Source of the DNA: Sutterella wadsworthensis
GTDB lineage: Bacteria; Pseudomonadota; Gammaproteobacteria; Burkholderiales; Burkholderiaceae_F
Length of the DNA: 64,000 nucleotides
Assembly: GCF_003315195.1 (NCBI RefSeq)
Contig: NZ_QNRV01000005.1
Location: 1 to 64,000, forward strand
Direction: 5' to 3'
Part shown: positions 17,672 to 26,586 of the stretch, piece by piece
Position numbering within the stretch: the first letter of the stretch is position 1
How the letters are laid out: the number at the start of each line of letters is the position of its first letter
Translations under genes and position numbers: made by a program
The notes under the pieces: model-generated
Database searches by the model: none
What the model was told of the DNA's origin: nothing
The model's input: only the letters and a program-made list of their open reading frames with translations

Positions 17672-18583
17672 TCAACAGACTTCAGACTTCTTAAGCATCG
17701 GGAAGCCCAGGCGTTCGCGCGAGTCGTAGTAGCTCTGCGCAACACTGCGGGAAATCGTGCGGATGCGGGCAATGTAATGCGCGCGCTCTGTGACAGAAAT
17801 GGCGCCGTGCGCGTCAAGGAGATTGAAGGTGTGCCCGGCCTTGAGCACCATTTCATAAGCCGGAAGCGCGAGGTTCAAATCCATCAAACGCTTGGCTTCA
17901 CCTTCATAGAAATCAAACTGACCGAGCAGCTTGTCGCAGTCACTCTTTTCGAAGTTGTAAATTGACTGTTCGACTTCGTTTTGATGGAAGACGTCGCCGT
18001 ACGTGAGGACGCGCTCAGAACCGTCAGGTTCCTTCCATGTCGTATACACCAAGTCGTACACGTTGTCGCAGTTTTGCAGGTACATCGTCAGGCGCTCAAG
18101 ACCATAGGTAATTTCACCCGTGATCGGCTTGCATTCGAGACCGCCCACCTGCTGGAAATAGGTGAACTGCGTCACTTCCATCCCGTTCATCCAGACTTCC
18201 CAGCCGAGGCCCCAGGCGCCGAGCGTCGGATTCTCCCAGTTGTCTTCGACGAAGCGGATATCGTTGACTTCCGTATCGACCCCCAATGCACGCAGCGAGC
18301 CCAGATAAAGGTCGACGATGTTCGTAGGAGCAGGCTTCAAAACCACTTGATACTGATGGTGCTGCTGCAGACGATTGGGATTTTCGCCGTAACGGCCGTC
18401 CTTCGGACGACGCGAGGGTTGAACATAAGCAGCGCGCCAGGGTTCGGGACCAAGAGCCCGCAGGAACGTCGCGGTGTGGGAGGTGCCGGCGCCGACTTCC
18501 AAGTCGATCGGCTGCAGCAGCGCGCAGCCCTGCCGATTCCAGTATTCCTGCAGGCGCAGGATCACTTCCTGAAAAGTAATCAT
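17672..18583 (-). CDS. glyQ: Glycine-tRNA ligase alpha subunit
   Basis: A 303-residue class II synthetase catalytic subunit. Motifs: [15 protein letters not shown] at the N-terminus, [19 protein letters not shown], and [19 protein letters not shown], all highly conserved in GlyQ. ATG 18583 is chosen by family start; no strong ribosome-binding site is visible, and a GC-rich hairpin ends about 11 nt before it. The glyQ-glyS pair is separated from lnt by 150 nt containing a TATAAT, so it may have its own promoter. Confidence 0.97.
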   Translation of the reverse strand: MITFQEVILRLQEYWNRQGCALLQPIDLEVGAGTSHTATFLRALGPEPWRAAYVQPSRRPKDGRYGENPNRLQQHHQYQVVLKPAPTNIVDLYLGSLRALGVDTEVNDIRFVEDNWENPTLGAWGLGWEVWMNGMEVTQFTYFQQVGGLECKPITGEITYGLERLTMYLQNCDNVYDLVYTTWKEPDGSERVLTYGDVFHQNEVEQSIYNFEKSDCDKLLGQFDFYEGEAKRLMDLNLALPAYEMVLKAGHTFNLLDAHGAISVTERAHYIARIRTISRSVAQSYYDSRERLGFPMLKKSEVC

Positions 18584-18594
18584 CGTTTTGTCCG

Positions 18595-18615
18595 CGCCGC
18601 CCTCTGCGGGCGGCG
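18595..18615 (-). other. Stable hairpin just upstream of the glyQ start
   Basis: The perfect 8-bp all-GC arms CGCCGCCC/GGGCGGCG with a 5-nt loop end 11 nt before the glyQ ATG, where the ribosome-binding site should be. It may limit or regulate initiation. It is not a T-box, since there is no specifier or anti-terminator arrangement. Confidence 0.45.
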
Positions 18616-18669
18616 GCAAATTTGAAGGAAAGCGCTGCTCAAGAGCACGGCGCTCAACGCAAAAAGCTA

Positions 18670-18675
18670 ATTATA
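18670..18675 (-). promoter_or_regulatory. Candidate -10 box for glyQS
   Basis: On the minus strand TATAAT lies about 87 nt upstream of the glyQ start, in the spacer after lnt. No good TTGACA-like hexamer is found 16-18 nt before it, so this is only half of a promoter. Confidence 0.4.
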
Positions 18676-18732
18676 TCGACCTAAGGACCGATTCCCTTTG
18701 ATTCGGCAGGAATCCCATCGCAAAGAAATGCC

Positions 18733-20337
18733 TCAGCCCTCAGCCTGACGGCTTGTCCTATTTGACGAAAAATGACCGCGCAAACGCATCAGTGCCCAAA
18801 GCAGGAGGAGACACCCCCAGAAGATCCCCGTCGGAATATTTCCCCAGCGAACAAACGGCGTCGGATTGCCGATACCCGTCGGCAAGGACGCATCCAGCAC
18901 AGCGCGTCCCGAAACCGGTGCCTGAAAGACAACCTCTGCGCGGGCATTTACTACCGCCGAGCGTCCATTCATGTTGACAGATGCCGCTGGCCGAGCAGAG
19001 GCCAGTGCAAGCAGTCTTGTCATGTCGAGGTGTTGCGGAATGATGGAGGGTGCAAACCACCCCAAATTGGCCGTCACAAAAAAGATACCTGGGTCCCTTT
19101 CTGGATCTGCCCAGAAGCTGCGGAGTACCTCACCATCGATATTTTCATAGCAGATCAATAGCCCCGCATAAATGCCGCGGCCGAGATTGAGATTGGGCTG
19201 CTCGGGCTTCCCAGAAGCAAGATCAGAAAGCGGAATCCCTAAGAGATCAACAAACCAGCGGAACCCTGCCGGAATAAATTCCCCAAACGGCACGAGCTTA
19301 CGTTTGTCAACGGTCGCAACACGATTTTCAGCATCCACAAAGAATGCACTGTTGTACCAGTTTCCTTCGGTTCCTCGGCGAAATCCGTTGAAGAGCACCG
19401 GTCCTTGAGCCGCAGCCGCAAAGTTCCCCATGGCCGCACGAAGGGCTGCACTCGGGCGAACGGAATCAGCCGACAGAATGCCTTCGGGCGTCAATACAAC
19501 ACGCGTCAGATCCTTTTGCGCTGCCTCCCAAGGCGTCTCCATCCATTTTGTGGTTTCGACGAGTCGAGTGACTGAGTCTGGACGTGTCCAGCCGTCAACC
19601 ACCGGCAGATCCATCTGCACCAAACGAAGTGCCACGGCGGGTCCTGGCGTCGACCAAAGCTGTCGCCCGCTCCAAAACGAAAGTCCTAGTACAACAATTG
19701 CAATTCCGACAGCCAGAGCGGTTTCAGAGCCCTCCAAACGCCTGCGACGAAAGGCACTGAAAAGAAACGTCATCAAAGCGCCCGCTCCAGTCAGCGAAAG
19801 CAAAAGCGCGAACGTTACCCCCATCGGCCCGCCCAATGGAGCTAACGATGCCCATGGCGTGTCGAGTGTGGCTAAAGCCGGCGTCAGCCAGCCAAAGTCC
19901 AATCCCCCAGCTCCGCGAAGCCATTCTGCAGCTGTAAGTGTCAGCGCGAGTGCAATCCATCGAAGCGCCTTGCGCGAAGGAGTGAGCCATATAGCCACCC
20001 ACGCCGCTGCCGCCCAACAAAGCGCACAGACAGCCGCAAGCAGCACCTCTCCTACCCAAGCGAGCACGAGCGGCAAGCGACCGAACTCATGCATTGAGCG
20101 CACCGACCATTCCAATCCGATAGTGAAAGCCGCGAGTGCAAATAAAAACCCAAAGAATGCCGCCTGGGCCGGTCTTTGTGCAGAAACAATTAACCCCAGT
20201 CCGAAAAGCAGGGCCGTCAGCCCCCACAGATGTGCTGACCACGGAGCGAATGCCGCCGCATAGATCGCGCCGCTGACAAGGCAAAGCACGCAGCGCGCAG
20301 CGATCGATTTCGTGCGAAGAAGTGTCAACGCCCGCAT
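18733..20337 (-). CDS. lnt: Apolipoprotein N-acyltransferase Lnt
   Basis: A 534-residue inner-membrane enzyme that adds the third acyl chain to lipoproteins such as Pal and CpoB-neighbour products. Six or so N-terminal membrane helices (about 15-215) precede a nitrilase-like periplasmic domain with the catalytic triad visible as LTPEGIL (Glu), KRKLVPFGEF (Lys) and LICYENIDGE (Cys). A last membrane helix is near the C-terminus. The start is ATG 20337, 17 nt after corC; this corC-lnt order is conserved in Proteobacteria. Confidence 0.95.
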   Translation of the reverse strand: MRALTLLRTKSIAARCVLCLVSGAIYAAAFAPWSAHLWGLTALLFGLGLIVSAQRPAQAAFFGFLFALAAFTIGLEWSVRSMHEFGRLPLVLAWVGEVLLAAVCALCWAAAAWVAIWLTPSRKALRWIALALTLTAAEWLRGAGGLDFGWLTPALATLDTPWASLAPLGGPMGVTFALLLSLTGAGALMTFLFSAFRRRRLEGSETALAVGIAIVVLGLSFWSGRQLWSTPGPAVALRLVQMDLPVVDGWTRPDSVTRLVETTKWMETPWEAAQKDLTRVVLTPEGILSADSVRPSAALRAAMGNFAAAAQGPVLFNGFRRGTEGNWYNSAFFVDAENRVATVDKRKLVPFGEFIPAGFRWFVDLLGIPLSDLASGKPEQPNLNLGRGIYAGLLICYENIDGEVLRSFWADPERDPGIFFVTANLGWFAPSIIPQHLDMTRLLALASARPAASVNMNGRSAVVNARAEVVFQAPVSGRAVLDASLPTGIGNPTPFVRWGNIPTGIFWGCLLLLWALMRLRGHFSSNRTSRQAEG

Positions 20338-20354
20338 GCCTGAAAATTGAACCT

Positions 20355-21188
20355 TTAGGCGCGCTCAACCGTGAGCAGCTGTACCTGACGGGCATCTGCG
20401 CGCTGAATGCGGAATCGATAACCCTTTTCTACAATCTCTTCGCCTATCTGCGGCACATGCTCGCATCGGTCAGTAATGAGACCGCCGATAGTTTCGCAGT
20501 ATTCGTCAACCAAGTCTGCTCCGAAAAATGTGTTGAACTGCTCAATGGGCGTAACGGCGCGTACGCGCCAATGGTTGTCCTCAGCCACGATGTTGGTGCT
20601 GCTGTCGTCGTGATCAAACTCATCACTGATGTCGCCCACGATCTGTTCCAGCACATCTTCAATCGTAATCAGACCGGAGATACTGCCGAACTCATCAATG
20701 ACCAGCGCGAGGTGGTTCCGAGTTTCCTTGAAATCACGCAGCAGCACATTCAGCGGCTGACTTTCCGGCACAAAACGCGCGGGACGAAGCAGTGACTTTA
20801 CATTACGAGAGGGATCGAGCAAAAGCTGCAAGAGATCTTTGGCGTGAAGCACGCCGAGCACATTGTCGAGATCACCCTCAACAGCCGGCATCCGAGAATG
20901 TCCGGAGGCGATCACGGTACGGATCATTTCGTCGGTAGGCTTTTCCAAATCAACAGCATCCACCTGAGCGCGCGGCACCATCAGGTCATATGCACGCAGG
21001 CTGGAAACCTCGAGCGCGCCCTGCATCATGGAGAAGGTATCAGATCCGATCAGACCGTCCGCGCGCGCTTCAGAAAGTGCGCCAATGAGGTCTTGTTTAG
21101 CGTCGCCGGCATCTTCATCGGAACGAAAGGCCGAAGTCAGCCGGTCAAGAAAGCTTTTGTTTTTTTCTAAATGGGGTTCGGAGGACAT
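20355..21188 (-). CDS. corC: CBS-domain protein CorC/YbeX
   Basis: A 277-residue cytoplasmic protein with two CBS domains (about 60-180; motifs MVPRAQVDAVD and VLHAKDLLQLL) and a C-terminal CorC_HlyC transporter-associated domain. The family is linked to Mg/Co efflux and, in E. coli, to ribosome maturation together with YbeY and YbeZ. I chose the ATG at 21188 by similarity to the E. coli N-terminus; an ATG ten codons upstream (21218) is also possible. Neither has a strong ribosome-binding site. It follows ybeY in the conserved ybeZ-ybeY-corC-lnt series. Confidence 0.9.
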   Translation of the reverse strand: MSSEPHLEKNKSFLDRLTSAFRSDEDAGDAKQDLIGALSEARADGLIGSDTFSMMQGALEVSSLRAYDLMVPRAQVDAVDLEKPTDEMIRTVIASGHSRMPAVEGDLDNVLGVLHAKDLLQLLLDPSRNVKSLLRPARFVPESQPLNVLLRDFKETRNHLALVIDEFGSISGLITIEDVLEQIVGDISDEFDHDDSSTNIVAEDNHWRVRAVTPIEQFNTFFGADLVDEYCETIGGLITDRCEHVPQIGEEIVEKGYRFRIQRADARQVQLLTVERA

Positions 21189-21262
21189 GGAGTTTTCTGC
21201 GGCATGCGGAACTTTCATATTAACGGCATTTAGCGCCGCTTCGCGAATTCCGCCGCCTCGTT

Positions 21263-21721
21263 TTAATCGTGGACCATACCAATGCGGTCGCTGTAGGGGT
21301 TGGGGAACCCAAGGCTCTCCATGATTTCGGTTTCGCGCGCCTCCATGACCTCCGCTTCCTCATCGTCCAGATGGTCGTAACCCTGCGCATGCAGCACGCC
21401 ATGAATGAGAAGATGAGCCAAATGGTCGCGCAGCGGTTTTTGCTGTTCGGCGGCTTGACGCTCCAATACAGCTGGACAGATGACGATGTCTGCCATCACC
21501 ACAGGCTCACGCTGATAGTCAAACGTCAGAACATTTGTCGCATAGTCTTTGCGGCGAAATTGATGATTGAGTTCGCGGCCTTCCTCTTCATCAACAAAGC
21601 GAACGGTGAATTCTCCGTCGAGCTCCAACGCGGCACGGATCCAGCGAGCCATCGTACTGCGATGCGGAAGCTTATCCTTGAACAATCCTGCCTGCTGCAG
21701 GTGAAGTGTCAATTCATGCAT
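21263..21721 (-). CDS. ybeY: Endoribonuclease YbeY (rRNA maturation factor)
   Basis: A 152-residue zinc metalloprotein with the diagnostic [15 protein letters not shown] motif supplying the three metal-binding histidines. It acts in 16S rRNA 3'-end maturation and ribosome quality control. ATG 21721 overlaps the last 8 nt of ybeZ, so translation is coupled; the much longer frame upstream would lie inside ybeZ. Length is typical (150-160). Confidence 0.96.
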   Translation of the reverse strand: MHELTLHLQQAGLFKDKLPHRSTMARWIRAALELDGEFTVRFVDEEEGRELNHQFRRKDYATNVLTFDYQREPVVMADIVICPAVLERQAAEQQKPLRDHLAHLLIHGVLHAQGYDHLDDEEAEVMEARETEIMESLGFPNPYSDRIGMVHD

Positions 21722-22799
21722 GATGCAAGTCCTTTTCTGCGGAGCGCGTTCCTTCTGCTTTACGATGCTCACGCTCTGCGCGCCGTTCAATCTCATCACG
21801 AACAGCTGCCGCATCATAAGCCTCAACAATGCGCGCCACCAGCGGGTGGCGCACAACATCACTCGAGCGAAAGTGCGTGAAGCTGATGCCGCGAACACCT
21901 TGGAGCACTCTTGCTGCTTCCTTTAGCCCGGAGAGCACGCCGCGAGGCAAGTCAATCTGCGTAATATCGCCCGTAATTACCGCTTTGGACCCGAACCCGA
22001 TGCGCGTCAAAAACATTTTCATCTGCTCGCCCGTCGTATTCTGTGCTTCGTCGAGAATAACAAAGGCGTTGTTGAGCGTACGGCCGCGCATATAAGCCAG
22101 CGGCGCCACCTCAATGGACTGTCGCTCCATCAGGCGCTGAACCTTGTCAAATCCCATCAGGTCAAAAAGCGCATCGTAAAGCGGCCGCAAATACGGATCC
22201 ACCTTCTGCGAAAGATCCCCCGGCAGGAATCCCAGACGTTCGCCTGCTTCGACTGCCGGACGTGTCAAAACAATTCGTTCGACCGTTCCTCGTTCAAATG
22301 CATCAACAGCCGCCGCAACCGCCAGATAAGTTTTACCCGTACCAGCCGGACCGATGCCGAAGCTGATGTCGTGACTGAGAATCGCCTGCAGATAAGCCCG
22401 CTGATTGGGTGTACGTCCTCGCAGATCGTGTCGACGAGTTTTGAGGAGCACCTCCCCAGCACTCACCTCATCAGCATTGGCCGTCTTTGCACGATGTTCG
22501 TCGTCTCCGCCCACAAAGTGCCACTGAATATCATTCGGCGTGAGTTCGGCTCCGGTACGCGCAACGCGATCAAGCAGCACCTCAAGCGCACGCAGCGCTC
22601 TATGCGCAGCATGCTTCTCGCCCGACACTCGAAACTGCTCGCCTCGACGGACGATTTTCACGCCCAGAATGGTTTCCATTTGCCGCAGATTCTCGTCGAG
22701 CGGACCGCATAAATGCGCGAGCGCCGTCTGACCAGCACTTGCGGAAAAAGACAACTGTTCCATTGCAGCCGCCTTCGGATGCATCACTTCCTTAGTCAT
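21714..22799 (-). CDS. ybeZ: PhoH-like ATPase YbeZ
   Basis: A 361-residue cytoplasmic P-loop ATPase. An N-terminal KH-like region (about 30-100) precedes the PhoH domain with Walker [12 protein letters not shown] and Walker [12 protein letters not shown]. The family partners with YbeY in rRNA processing. ATG 22799 is set by GGGAGAA 8 nt upstream. The C-terminal tail is rich in charged residues. It lies 34 nt after miaB, as in E. coli. Confidence 0.95.
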   Translation of the reverse strand: MTKEVMHPKAAAMEQLSFSASAGQTALAHLCGPLDENLRQMETILGVKIVRRGEQFRVSGEKHAAHRALRALEVLLDRVARTGAELTPNDIQWHFVGGDDEHRAKTANADEVSAGEVLLKTRRHDLRGRTPNQRAYLQAILSHDISFGIGPAGTGKTYLAVAAAVDAFERGTVERIVLTRPAVEAGERLGFLPGDLSQKVDPYLRPLYDALFDLMGFDKVQRLMERQSIEVAPLAYMRGRTLNNAFVILDEAQNTTGEQMKMFLTRIGFGSKAVITGDITQIDLPRGVLSGLKEAARVLQGVRGISFTHFRSSDVVRHPLVARIVEAYDAAAVRDEIERRAEREHRKAEGTRSAEKDLHHA

Positions 22800-22833
22800 T
22801 GCGGAAATTCTCCCATTCTGAAGACGCCGCCGT

Positions 22834-24162
22834 TTAATCGACGAGTTCGCCGCCGAGCGTATGCGGAAACACTTCCGTAATTCGCACATTGGTCATCTGA
22901 TTGATCAGCGACGGGTCTCCCGCAAAATTGACGATACGGTTGTTATCCGTGCGTGCCGAAAGCATCCCTTCACCGCGGCGGGCAGGCCCGACCACCAATA
23001 CTCGTTCGATTTTACCGAGCATGTTACGGCTGATTTCTGCGGCGTTGTCATCGATTTTTCGCTGCAGTCGCTGCAAACGCTCGAGCTTCACGCTGTAAGG
23101 CGTTTCATCGGGCAGACGCGCAGCAGGCGTGCCAGGACGCGGACTATAGACAAAGCTAAAGCTAGCATCAAATCCAACATCATCAATCAGCCGCATCGTC
23201 TTCTCGAAATCTTCAGCCGTTTCTCCCGGGAATCCGACGATAAAGTCCGTCGCAATGGCAATACCTGGGCGTGCAGCCTTCAGACGGCGAATGATGGATT
23301 TGTATTCGAGCACTGAATAACCGCGCTTCATGGCCGTGAGAATTCGGTCGCTGCCGGCCTGTACGGGGAGGTGCACATGACTCACAAGCTTCGGCAGCTT
23401 GGTGTAGGCATCGATCAGACGCTGCGTAAACTCGCGCGGATGACTCGTCGTGTAGCGAATGCGTTCGATACCATCAATTTCACTCACGTATTCGAGCAGC
23501 ATCGCGAAGTCTGCCGCATCGCCTTCTGGCGTCACACCCCGATAGGCATTGACATTCTGTCCGAGCAGCGTCACCTCTTTGACGCCTTGATCGGCAAGCT
23601 GCGCAACTTCTACCAAAACATCAACGAGCGGACGAGAGATTTCTTCACCGCGGGTATAAGGAACCACACAGTACGTGCAGTACTTTGAGCACCCCTCCAT
23701 GATGGATACAAAAGCCGCAGCACCTTCTGCACGAGGCGCCGGCAAATGATCAAACTTCTCAATTTCAGGAAAGCTCACATCAACCTGCGGCTTGCCTGTT
23801 CGAGCACGCTCGCCGAGCATTTCCGGCAAACGATGCATCGTCTGCGGTCCAAACACCACATCAACCCAAGGTGCGCGCTTCACAATGCCAGCACCTTCCT
23901 GACTAGCTACACATCCGCCCACAGCAATCATCATGTCCGGACGATCCCGTTTAGCCTCTCGAATGCGGCCTAAATCGGAGAAAACCTTCTCCTGAGCCTT
24001 TTCTCGGATTGAGCAAGTATTGAGGACAACCACATCTGCTTCATTCAGATCATCAGTCTTTTCAAGCTGCATCGCTTCGCCTAGAAGGTCAACAATGCGG
24101 TTGGAGTCGTAGTCGTTCATTTGGCAGCCAAAGCTGCGCAGATAAAGTTTTTTCGCAGACAC
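22834..24162 (-). CDS. miaB: tRNA-2-methylthio-N6-dimethylallyladenosine synthase MiaB
   Basis: A 442-residue radical-SAM methylthiotransferase acting on A37 of tRNAs. The UPF0004 domain supplies cysteines at about 13, 50 and 84 ([24 protein letters not shown]); the radical-SAM cluster cysteines are at about 158, 162 and 165 (GCSKYCTYC). A TRAM domain ends the protein. The start is GTG 24162, with only weak ribosome-binding sequence. It heads the miaB-ybeZ-ybeY-corC-lnt unit, downstream of a tRNA and its terminator. Confidence 0.96.
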   Translation of the reverse strand: MSAKKLYLRSFGCQMNDYDSNRIVDLLGEAMQLEKTDDLNEADVVVLNTCSIREKAQEKVFSDLGRIREAKRDRPDMMIAVGGCVASQEGAGIVKRAPWVDVVFGPQTMHRLPEMLGERARTGKPQVDVSFPEIEKFDHLPAPRAEGAAAFVSIMEGCSKYCTYCVVPYTRGEEISRPLVDVLVEVAQLADQGVKEVTLLGQNVNAYRGVTPEGDAADFAMLLEYVSEIDGIERIRYTTSHPREFTQRLIDAYTKLPKLVSHVHLPVQAGSDRILTAMKRGYSVLEYKSIIRRLKAARPGIAIATDFIVGFPGETAEDFEKTMRLIDDVGFDASFSFVYSPRPGTPAARLPDETPYSVKLERLQRLQRKIDDNAAEISRNMLGKIERVLVVGPARRGEGMLSARTDNNRIVNFAGDPSLINQMTNVRITEVFPHTLGGELVD

Positions 24163-24254
24163 GGTTTATATCCGGTGGCGTTGCACCGCTGTATTCCATT
24201 CCCATCGATTTCGACAGGCAAGGCAGCGGCAAAATGGCGGGGAATTCATTGACG

Positions 24255-24273
24255 GACGGAGAGAACCTCCGTC
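24255..24273 (-). other. Hairpin upstream of miaB
   Basis: The perfect 7-bp arms GACGGAG/CTCCGTC with a 5-nt loop lie 12 nt beyond the tRNA terminator, in the 5' region of miaB. It may be a second stop hairpin or part of the miaB leader. Confidence 0.35.
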
Positions 24274-24284
24274 GATCCATATGG

Positions 24285-24319
24285 AAAAGCCCGAACCACT
24301 TTTAAGCGGACCGGGCTTT
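24285..24319 (-). terminator. Rho-independent terminator after tRNA-Met
   Basis: Minus strand AAAGCCCG, a loop, then CGGGCTTTT. The 8-bp stem ends in a T-run, 7 nt after the tRNA CCA end. This is a classical intrinsic terminator separating the tRNA from miaB. Confidence 0.85.
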
Positions 24320-24325
24320 GAAATT

Positions 24326-24402
24326 TGGTGGCGCATCACGGATTCGAACCGCGGACACAAGGATTATGATTCCTCTGCTCTAACCGACTGAGCTAATGCG
24401 CC
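24326..24402 (-). tRNA. tRNA with anticodon CAT, probably elongator tRNA-Met
   Basis: A 77-nt cloverleaf with encoded CCA: acceptor GGCGCAT pairs with ATGCGCC, D-stem GCTC/GAGC, anticodon stem GAGGA/TCCTT with loop ATCATAA (anticodon CAT), and T-arm with TTCGAAT. Initiator tRNA is excluded because the first acceptor pair is G-C. A CAT anticodon could also be the lysidine-modified Ile2 tRNA; body and anticodon stem look more like elongator Met, but this is not proven. It is preceded by a good promoter and followed by a terminator. Confidence 0.93.
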
Positions 24403-24411
24403 GAGAAGGAA

Positions 24412-24440
24412 ATTATTGCCAATTTTAAGAATTTAGTCAA
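24412..24440 (-). promoter_or_regulatory. Sigma-70-type promoter of the tRNA gene
   Basis: On the minus strand, -35 TTGACT and -10 AATAAT, each 5 of 6 to consensus, are separated by exactly 17 nt. The -10 ends 9 nt before the first base of the tRNA, so transcription would begin right at its 5' end. Confidence 0.75.
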
Positions 24441-24482
24441 TAGTGCCATTTCCTATAGAAACATTTTGTTTCATCTAATGTG

Positions 24483-25307
24483 TTAACACCACAACTGCCA
24501 GAAATGATGTGTTGGCCCGTATCCCGCACCAACCTCAAGCTCATCAGCATGGGCAATTGCACCAGCAACATAGTCTTTGGCCGCCGCTGCGGCCTTTGGC
24601 ACATCATTCAAACGCGCCAATTCTGCTGCAATCGCGGATGAAAGTGTGCAGCCCGTGCCATGCGTGTTCTCTGTGGCAATTCGAGGCGCAGAGAACCAAT
24701 GACGTTCCGTCAGACTCATTAGGCAGTCATCGGACTCCTGTCCTTTTAAATGCCCGCCCTTCATCAACACCCAGTCGGCGCCGGTGGTTTTTAACAGAGC
24801 CTCGCCTTGAACTGTCATCTCTTCAAAAGTACTCGCCTCCGCTTGCCCTAAAAGATCCGCTGCTTCTGGAAGATTGGGCGTCATAACGGAAGCAAGCGGC
24901 AGCAACTCATGCTTAAGCGCCTCAAGCGCATCCCGGCGAAGCAGTCTGTCACCGCTTTTAGCGACCATCACCGGATCAACGACAATCCATTTCGGCGCGT
25001 AACGACGAAGCGCTGCAGCAACAACAGCGATAACTTCGCCATCATTGAGCATCCCCACCTTGACGGCATCAATAGTGAGATCCGAGAAAACGCTGTCAAG
25101 CTCCTCCTTTACGAAAGCGGCCGGAATCGGCAGCACACCTTGCACCCCCAACGTATTTTGGGCGGTAAGTGCTGTTGGCACACCCGCCGCGTAAACGCCA
25201 AGAGCACTGATTGCTTTCACATCGGCGATCAGTCCTGCTCCCCCAGAGGGATCAATGCCCGCTATCGTCAGGACATTCGGGATTCGTTCTTGCGTGCATA
25301 CGTCCAT
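24483..25307 (-). CDS. thiD: Hydroxymethylpyrimidine / phosphomethylpyrimidine kinase
   Basis: A 274-residue ribokinase-fold enzyme that phosphorylates HMP and HMP-P for thiamin synthesis. The signature TIAGIDPSGGAGLIADVK is near the N-terminus, with GTGCTLSSAIA (anion hole and catalytic Asp region replaced by GTGC as usual for ThiD) near the C-terminus. ATG 25307 follows GGAAAAG and overlaps waaA by 40 nt. No other thiamin gene is in the window and there is no room for a TPP riboswitch, so control through the waa unit is likely. Confidence 0.93.
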   Translation of the reverse strand: MDVCTQERIPNVLTIAGIDPSGGAGLIADVKAISALGVYAAGVPTALTAQNTLGVQGVLPIPAAFVKEELDSVFSDLTIDAVKVGMLNDGEVIAVVAAALRRYAPKWIVVDPVMVAKSGDRLLRRDALEALKHELLPLASVMTPNLPEAADLLGQAEASTFEEMTVQGEALLKTTGADWVLMKGGHLKGQESDDCLMSLTERHWFSAPRIATENTHGTGCTLSSAIAAELARLNDVPKAAAAAKDYVAGAIAHADELEVGAGYGPTHHFWQLWC

Positions 25308-26581
25308 AGCTTTTCCAATACCGTCATCATGCGAGCCGTGGCGCCGGCGCATTTCTGCGCGAAATTTTTAGCTGCCGCCCCGGCTGCGTTACGTTCCTCT
25401 GGGTGCTTGAGCCACTGCTCCAGCTGAAGAACTGCTGCTTCCGCATCCGTCGCCTGGACCATACCGCCAGCGGCAATGCCTTCGCGGATAATGCGTTCAA
25501 AATTGAAAATCGACGGTCCAACCACGACGGGCGACCCAGCCATTGCCGGCTCCACAACGTTTTGCGAACCGAAAGGACCAAATGAACCGCCCATCACTGT
25601 CATGGAAGCCAACCCGCAGTAAAAGCTCATTTCTCCCATACTGTCGCCCACAACGATCTGAATGTCAGCGGGAAGGTCTTCTGCCGTTGAGAGTGTCGAG
25701 CGCCGAATCGTTTTAAGACCCGCCGATTCAAAAAGCTCTACCACGCGCTCAAAACGTTCCGGGTGACGCGGCACTACTACGACGAGAGTCTCTGCCAGCA
25801 ATGCCGGATGCTTTTTAAAGCTTTCCAGAAAAGCGGCTTCTTCACCGTCTCGGGTGGAAGCCAAGAGCACTACCGGTCGCGAAAGCACAGTAAGCCAGGC
25901 CTTTGCTGCCGCCATTTGTGACGCATCAGGAACAATGTCGAACTTGACGCTGCCTGTGACTAAAACATCCTTGGCGCCGAGGCTTTCCAAGCGTGCCTTA
26001 TCCTCGTCGCTTTGAGCCAGTACGGCAGCGAAGCTTCCGAAGGCCGGTCCCATGACTTCAATGGCCTTTTGAGCTTGCGCTCGCGACTTTTCACTTTCTC
26101 GTGCATTGGCAAGCACCACAGGAATCCCGTGAGCCGTCATTTCGTGCATGAGATTGGGCCACACTTCAGTTTCCATGATGACCCCGAGCGTCGGCCGTAC
26201 TTGGCGGACAAATTTTTCAACAGCGTAAGGCGCATCATATGGGAGATAACACTGGCGTATCCGCTCGGGCGCCAATCTCACGAGGCGCTTTCCCGCCTCT
26301 CTGCCGGTCGGCGTCATGTGCGTCAGCACAACATCGCACTCCGGCCATGACTTCAGCATGGCCTCCAGAAGCGGCTTAGCAGCATTCGTTTCGCCGACAC
26401 TCACCGCATGGATCCACACACGGGGACGTTCTGTGCGTAGCGGATACGTTCCCCAGGCGAAGCGCTCATCCCAATAGTCTCGATAAGCCGGCTGCCGGCG
26501 CGAACGCCACATCAGATAGAGGCTCGCCAACGGCAATGCTACGGTAGAGACGGAACGATAAATGCCCGGAGTGATTTTCAT
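25268..26581 (-). CDS. waaA: 3-deoxy-D-manno-octulosonic-acid (Kdo) transferase
   Basis: A 437-residue inner-membrane-anchored glycosyltransferase that adds Kdo to lipid IVA. An N-terminal hydrophobic anchor (about 8-25) is followed by the GT30 N-domain with HAVSVGETNAAKPLLE, and a GT-B C-domain with the MGGSFGPFGSQN motif and PVVVGPSIFNFERI. Length is standard. It starts 5 nt after the waaC stop. Number of Kdo residues transferred cannot be read from sequence. Confidence 0.95.
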   Translation of the reverse strand: MKITPGIYRSVSTVALPLASLYLMWRSRRQPAYRDYWDERFAWGTYPLRTERPRVWIHAVSVGETNAAKPLLEAMLKSWPECDVVLTHMTPTGREAGKRLVRLAPERIRQCYLPYDAPYAVEKFVRQVRPTLGVIMETEVWPNLMHEMTAHGIPVVLANARESEKSRAQAQKAIEVMGPAFGSFAAVLAQSDEDKARLESLGAKDVLVTGSVKFDIVPDASQMAAAKAWLTVLSRPVVLLASTRDGEEAAFLESFKKHPALLAETLVVVVPRHPERFERVVELFESAGLKTIRRSTLSTAEDLPADIQIVVGDSMGEMSFYCGLASMTVMGGSFGPFGSQNVVEPAMAGSPVVVGPSIFNFERIIREGIAAGGMVQATDAEAAVLQLEQWLKHPEERNAAGAAAKNFAQKCAGATARMMTVLEKLWTYARKNESRMS

Positions 26582-26586
26582 GATTA

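Noticed and set aside
24326-24402. Possibility that the CAT-anticodon tRNA is initiator tRNA or Ile2
   Set aside because: A paired first acceptor base rules out the initiator. Ile2 cannot be fully excluded, but the body looks more like elongator Met.
25268-25400. TPP riboswitch ahead of thiD
   Set aside because: thiD overlaps waaA, leaving no leader for one; no conserved TPP core is present.
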